Positions 59,828 through 64,000 of a stretch of 64,000 nt of DNA are shown in pieces. The number at the start of each line of letters is the position of its first letter. Position 1 is the stretch's first letter. A program made the position numbers and the translations under genes. Below the pieces are notes generated by a model. It had not been told where the DNA came from and searched no databases. It was given only the letters and a program-made list of their open reading frames with translations. Source of the DNA: Bdellovibrionales bacterium (GTDB lineage: Bacteria; Bdellovibrionota; Bdellovibrionia; Bdellovibrionales; UBA1609); NCBI GenBank assembly GCA_019637855.1, contig JAHBUX010000004.1, positions 62,001 through 126,000 of the forward strand. The letters are read 5' to 3'.

Positions 59828-60875
59828 GCGCTGGCCGCTACGCAAGTTGATCTTCGATACGCTCTTCTTCGCATACGGGGTAGCCCTGTTCGCCGACGCC
59901 CTCGGCGCTATGGGTGTTTCCGCATTTCATTTCACGCAAGATGATTTTATCCAGAACTTCTCGCACTACGCCACATTCAGCCTTCTACTTACCGGAGTCA
60001 TGGCGATCGTTGCGCTCGTCGCCAATCTCCGCGGTTGGACCACGCCGGGTGACGCCCTTTTCGCCTCACCCCTTCGCAAACTCGAACTCTCCGCACGACC
60101 GTGGAGCCGATCTCCCTGGCTATGGCAGGTGGTGATCGTTTTCACGCTCACTATCGTCGTCAGCGTGCGTGTCACAGAAAGTTCAATCGGAGATCTGCTC
60201 GACGCCGATGGTTTGCAAGGCGCCTGGCGCTTGTGGTCCGGATTGTCACAACCCAACTTCAATTTGCTTCCGCGCGCCCTGGCGCTAGCCGCAGAAACGA
60301 TTTTCATCGCATTTCTTTCCACGGTGCTTGCAATACCGGCGGCTTTTTTTCTGGCGTTCTTCGCCGCCAAGAACCTGATGCAAGGTCCATTGGCGCTAGC
60401 GGTGTACGCGGTTTTGCGAGCGCTCTTGAATCTCTCACGTTCCATCGAGCCCCTCATCTGGGCTCTGATCTTCACTGTATGGGTCGGGGTGGGTCCTTTT
60501 GCGGGCATGTTGGCGCTCACCGTTCACTCCATCGCCTCGCTGATCAAATACTATTCTGAAATCATAGAGTCCGTCAGCGACGGACCGATCGACGGCATCC
60601 GTTCTACCGGAGCAAATGCCATTCAAACCGTATGGTACGCCGTGGTCCCGCAGATCGTGCTTCCGTACATTGCAATGACGGTCTATCGCTGGGACACCAA
60701 TGTCCGCATGGCGACCGTCATCGGCCTTGTCGGAGGAGGCGGTATCGGCACCCTCCTCATCCAATATCAGGGCCAAGCCCTGTGGCCTGAAGTCGGCTGT
60801 ATTGTCTTAGTTATCGCTGTCATCGTATGGCTCATGGACACGGCTTCCGCCTATGTCCGCGAGGCCCTCAAATAA
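59811..60875 (+). CDS. phnE: Phosphonate-type ABC transporter permease PhnE
   Basis: ATG at 59811 has GAGGAGG 7 nt upstream and lies inside phnC. About six membrane segments follow; the EAA-type loop is SVSDGPIDGIRSTGANAIQT with WYAVVPQIVLPYIAMTVY. AETIFIAFLSTVLAIPAAFF and SRSIEPLIWALIFTVWVGVG are typical of PhnE. The ~90-residue N-terminal part is longer than in simple PhnE. It forms the pore with PhnC and PhnD. No C-P lyase or phosphonatase genes follow. Confidence 0.9.
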   Translation: MSASSERWPLRKLIFDTLFFAYGVALFADALGAMGVSAFHFTQDDFIQNFSHYATFSLLLTGVMAIVALVANLRGWTTPGDALFASPLRKLELSARPWSRSPWLWQVVIVFTLTIVVSVRVTESSIGDLLDADGLQGAWRLWSGLSQPNFNLLPRALALAAETIFIAFLSTVLAIPAAFFLAFFAAKNLMQGPLALAVYAVLRALLNLSRSIEPLIWALIFTVWVGVGPFAGMLALTVHSIASLIKYYSEIIESVSDGPIDGIRSTGANAIQTVWYAVVPQIVLPYIAMTVYRWDTNVRMATVIGLVGGGGIGTLLIQYQGQALWPEVGCIVLVIAVIVWLMDTASAYVREALK

Positions 60876-60993
60876 TTAACGCGATTTCTCTCCTGAGATT
60901 AAAATTTAAACCAACGAAACTATAACCGTTTTCAGCGCCTTCACTGTCAGGCCGCCCTTGCCAAGCACCGAGGCACCTGGCTAGAAGGTGCCT

Positions 60994-62514
60994 ATGGATT
61001 TATTTTTAGTCGGCCTCTGCTTCGTCGCAGTCATCACGATCTATTTCCGTCACAATCCCCTTCATCACAGCCGTGCCTTTATCATGCGCCGGTTCGTGAA
61101 CTGGTTTCCCCTGGGGATGACCTACGCATTCCTCTACATGGCGCGCTACAACCTGAACGTCTCCAAAAACGCTTTAGGCAATGCGATGACCAAGGAGGAC
61201 TTCGGTATCATTTTCGCTGCGGGAACGATCACCTACGGCCTATCGTTCTTACTCAACGGCCCACTGGTCGACCGCATCGGCGGAAAAAAGGGCATTATTA
61301 TCGCTGCTCTTGGGGCCTGCTTGGCCAACATGGCTATGGGCCTTGTGACCTACCTCTTCTTGCATGACCGACTGCACACCAATCTCACGGTCACCTTTTC
61401 CGTCCTGTACGCGCTGAACATGTTCTTTCAGAGCTACGGCGCCGTTTCCATTATCAAAGTGAAGGCCTACTGGTTCCATGTGCGTGAGCGCGGCATTTTC
61501 GGCGCTATTTTCGGTACTTTGATCTCTTTTGGCGTGTACTTCGCTTTCGACTGGGGCCGAGCGATCGTCGACGCCTCAAAGGTTCATCCGGACGGAGAGC
61601 CCTCGGCTCTAGGCAAAGTGTTCCAATATCTCTTCGCCGTGGACACCGGCGTCACTGACGCCACTTGGCTCGTTTTCTTTATTCCCTCATTCCTCCTTAT
61701 TATCTGGGCGCTGATTGATATGTGGTTGATCCGCGACACCCCGGGAGAGGCTGGCTATGAGGATTTCGACACCCATGACGCCTCTTCAGGCGAAATGGAC
61801 AAGGACTTCACCATCAAAGAACTTCTGCATCGCGTATTTACCAGCCGAGCGATGCTGATTGTTTCTGCCATTGAATTCACCGGGGGAGTTATCCGCAACG
61901 GCATTATGCAGTGGTACACAGTCTTTGCTGCCGAGGTCCCACAGGTAGGAGCCGAGATATTTTCCAAACACTGGGGCTTGCTGCTCTGTTTCTTCGGTAT
62001 CGCCGGCGGATTTGCGGGGGGATTTCTCTCTGACAAGGTTTTCCAAAGCCGCCGTGGCCCTCCGGTGGGTCTGGCAAAAGCCGTTATTTTGGTCTCGGCA
62101 ATTATGATGGCTATCTTCTTATTCGAAGCTCCCGCCGTGGTTGCTCTTTGTGCATTGGTAATGACCGCTGCAGTGATTTGTGTGCACTCACTAATGTCTG
62201 GAACCGCCGCTGCTGACTTCGGTGGCCGAAAAGCCACGGCCACCGCCTCAGGCATTGTGGATGGATTTGTCTATTTAGGAAGCGGTCTTCAATCGTTGTG
62301 CTTAGGCTTTTTGATTTCCGAAAGCTGGTATTTCTGGCCATTATTCATGGCCCCTTTCGCTGTTGTCGGATTGATTCTAGCCATTCGCATTTGGAACGAC
62401 CTTCCGGCCGCCACAAAACGCTATCTGGCTACAGTCGAAAAGATTGTGATCACGACCCGCACAGAAACGGTCATCACAGCAACGATCACATCGACCAACC
62501 CGAACAAAAACTAA
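60994..62514 (+). CDS. Organophosphate:phosphate antiporter-family MFS transporter (GlpT-like), 506 aa
   Basis: Twelve membrane segments of the OPA family: NWFPLGMTYAFLYMARYNLN near the N-terminus, GPLVDRIGGKKGIIIAALGA, and YWFHVRERGIFGAIFGTLIS. FLSDKVFQSRRGPP and FGGRKATATASGIVDGFVYL resemble GlpT/UhpT. It likely imports glycerol-3-phosphate or a hexose phosphate in exchange for phosphate. AAGG stands before ATG 60994. A GCTGCGGC/GCCGCAGC hairpin (62527-62550) lies downstream without a T-run. It probably supports phosphorus supply together with phnDCE. Confidence 0.85.
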   Translation: MDLFLVGLCFVAVITIYFRHNPLHHSRAFIMRRFVNWFPLGMTYAFLYMARYNLNVSKNALGNAMTKEDFGIIFAAGTITYGLSFLLNGPLVDRIGGKKGIIIAALGACLANMAMGLVTYLFLHDRLHTNLTVTFSVLYALNMFFQSYGAVSIIKVKAYWFHVRERGIFGAIFGTLISFGVYFAFDWGRAIVDASKVHPDGEPSALGKVFQYLFAVDTGVTDATWLVFFIPSFLLIIWALIDMWLIRDTPGEAGYEDFDTHDASSGEMDKDFTIKELLHRVFTSRAMLIVSAIEFTGGVIRNGIMQWYTVFAAEVPQVGAEIFSKHWGLLLCFFGIAGGFAGGFLSDKVFQSRRGPPVGLAKAVILVSAIMMAIFLFEAPAVVALCALVMTAAVICVHSLMSGTAAADFGGRKATATASGIVDGFVYLGSGLQSLCLGFLISESWYFWPLFMAPFAVVGLILAIRIWNDLPAATKRYLATVEKIVITTRTETVITATITSTNPNKN

Positions 62515-62533
62515 TCAGCGATCTAAGCTGCGG

Positions 62534-62764
62534 CTAAATGCGGCCGCAGCGACCCAAGCGACAGACCTCTCCCGGCCGGCAATCGAGATTGCTCGAACAG
62601 CCCCCACCAACGGACCGGACACACTGCCCGCCATAGCACATCTCCCCTGCCCGACAGTCATAGTTCGAACGGCAACTCACACTTGGAGTTGCGCCCTGAT
62701 CGGAAGAAAAACACGCCGACCCCATCAAAAATGGAATCAACACTGTACCAAAAAGTTGTGTCAT
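62534..62764 (-). CDS. Cysteine-rich lipoprotein with two four-Cys repeats, 76 aa
   Basis: AAGGGGGG lies before ATG 62764. The signal peptide ends GSAC (lipobox). The mature protein contains two units SCRSNYDCRAGEMCYGGQC and GCSSNLDCRPGEVCRLGRC, each C-x5-C-x5-C-x4-C. Such disulfide knots are seen in Dickkopf/EB-type modules in eukaryotes and in some myxobacterial or bdellovibrio lipoproteins. It is probably displayed on the surface. Function unknown. Confidence 0.72.
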   Translation of the reverse strand: MTQLFGTVLIPFLMGSACFSSDQGATPSVSCRSNYDCRAGEMCYGGQCVRSVGGGCSSNLDCRPGEVCRLGRCGRI

Positions 62765-62971
62765 GAAGCCCCCCTTCATCGCGGCTATAAATACCACTAC
62801 AAACCACCGTCATATACGTGGAAATGCCCACATGAACAAAATTTCGTAACGAAACATCCTTACCTCCACAGCCCAAGCTTCCGGAAAACTTGGAGAACTA
62901 GCACGCATCGGCCTGGCAGGAGAACGCTCAGCAAAAGGTTAAACAAAAGATTTTAGAGCAGAATTTTAGGC

Positions 62972-63004
62972 AAAAAAAATCCCGATTAGTTGCCTAATCG
63001 GGAT
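62972..63004 (-). terminator. Intrinsic terminator of the rRNA operon
   Basis: ATCCCGATTAG and CTAATCGGGAT form an 11-bp perfect stem with a 4-nt loop. On the minus strand a run of eight T follows. It lies 11 nt past the 5S 3' end, the expected place for an rrn terminator. Confidence 0.92.
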
Positions 63005-63015
63005 CACAAAAAAAA

Positions 63016-63131
63016 GCTGGCATCGTGCTACTCTCCCACAGTGTCACCACTGCACTACCATCGCCGCTGACGAGCTTAACTTCTGAGTTCGGGATGGGAT
63101 CAGGTGTGGCCTCGTCGCTAGAGACACCAGC
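63016..63131 (-). rRNA. rrf: 5S ribosomal RNA
   Basis: The 116-nt minus-strand sequence begins GCTGGTGTCTCTAGCGACG and ends with the complementary GATGCCAGC. It contains the conserved CCCATCCCGAACTCAGAAG loop and the GGGAGAGTAG region. The terminal stem closes (GCTGG with CCAGC). It follows 23S in the order 23S-5S. No tRNA lies after it. Confidence 0.95.
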
Positions 63132-63257
63132 AAAAATCTTGAATAGCATATTCTTTGTAAGAGCTAGCAAACTCGCTGCTCAATTTAAGTCATTCCTAAC
63201 AAAGTAAGTTTCGACTTTTGAAATCCGAAGTGAATCGAAGCACGATGTCACTCGGAG

Positions 63258-63279
63258 TTAGTTTCTTACTTAAGAAACT

Positions 63280-63281
<2 letters not shown>
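63258..63281. other. Palindrome at the 3' end of 23S rRNA
   Basis: TTAGTTTCTTA and TAAGAAACTAA form an 11-bp inverted repeat with a 2-nt centre, just beyond and slightly into the 23S 3' end. It probably is part of the processing or spacer structure between 23S and 5S. Confidence 0.5.

Positions 63282-64000
<719 letters not shown>

Overview
The window looks like a chromosomal segment of a Gram-negative bacterium of the Bdellovibrionota / former delta-proteobacterial type. The sequence shows lipid A synthesis (LpxD), outer-membrane barrels, ExbB/ExbD motor proteins, a PBP1C-type peptidoglycan glycosyltransferase and an unusually large number of small lipoproteins with clear lipoboxes. The elongation factor G has the sequence signatures of the mitochondrial-like spdEFG1 lineage, which is known from spirochaetes, planctomycetes and delta-proteobacteria. 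The lineage is an inference; no 16S sequence is present. Genes are densely packed on both strands and are mostly core housekeeping genes separated by small lineage-specific ones.

Layout: 1-0.75 kb, 5' part of a PBP1C-like gene and a 27-residue basic peptide. 0.84-3.1 kb, an accessory patch: tRNA-Arg(CCG), a hypothetical gene, an array of mixed 8- and 7-nt repeats, a REP-associated tyrosine transposase (RAYT) and about 750 bp of non-coding, hairpin-rich DNA. 3.1-9.8 kb, thioesterase, a lipoprotein with five C-x10-C repeats, an ExbB-ExbD-ExbD motor operon, a coupled ankyrin/Bor/Bor lipoprotein operon, and a cNMP-domain/PilZ pair. 9.8-19.2 kb, NlpC/P60-like secreted protein, aat-recQ, fusA, dcd, CBS protein-cutA, pyrE. 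19.2-36.5 kb, methyltransferase with 2-oxoacid dehydrogenase E1 beta/alpha, Prc protease, topA, tex-infA, lpxD, an RlmL-like methyltransferase, nitrilase, and L24/L28 genes facing a cysteine-free S18 gene. 37-39.8 kb, membrane proteins, a major porin and tRNA-Pro(TGG). 39.85-45 kb, a block that looks more AT-rich, with lipoproteins and a divergent NhaR-like / YqhA-TerC unit around a clear palindrome. 45-57.5 kb, GH15 hydrolase, MarC, cardiolipin synthase, OsmC, an outer-membrane barrel, an orphan OmpR-type regulator, an L,D-transpeptidase-like protein without its catalytic Cys, an ATP-grasp ligase, a TrmB-like enzyme and a VWA lipoprotein. 57.7-62.5 kb, phnDCE followed by an organophosphate antiporter. 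62.5-64 kb, a Cys-rich lipoprotein and the 3' end of an rRNA operon (23S-5S, minus strand).

Themes: translation and RNA (fusA, infA, tex, ribosomal proteins, aat, tRNAs, rRNA), envelope building and import, and stress or ion homeostasis. No CRISPR array, prophage, restriction system or integrase was seen. The least ordinary items are the RAYT with its adjacent tandem repeat, the palindrome between the NhaR-like gene and yqhA-terC, the tandem Bor-like lipoproteins coupled to an ankyrin lipoprotein, the divergent zinc-free ribosomal protein genes, and the dead L,D-transpeptidase-like protein. None of these proves a new system.
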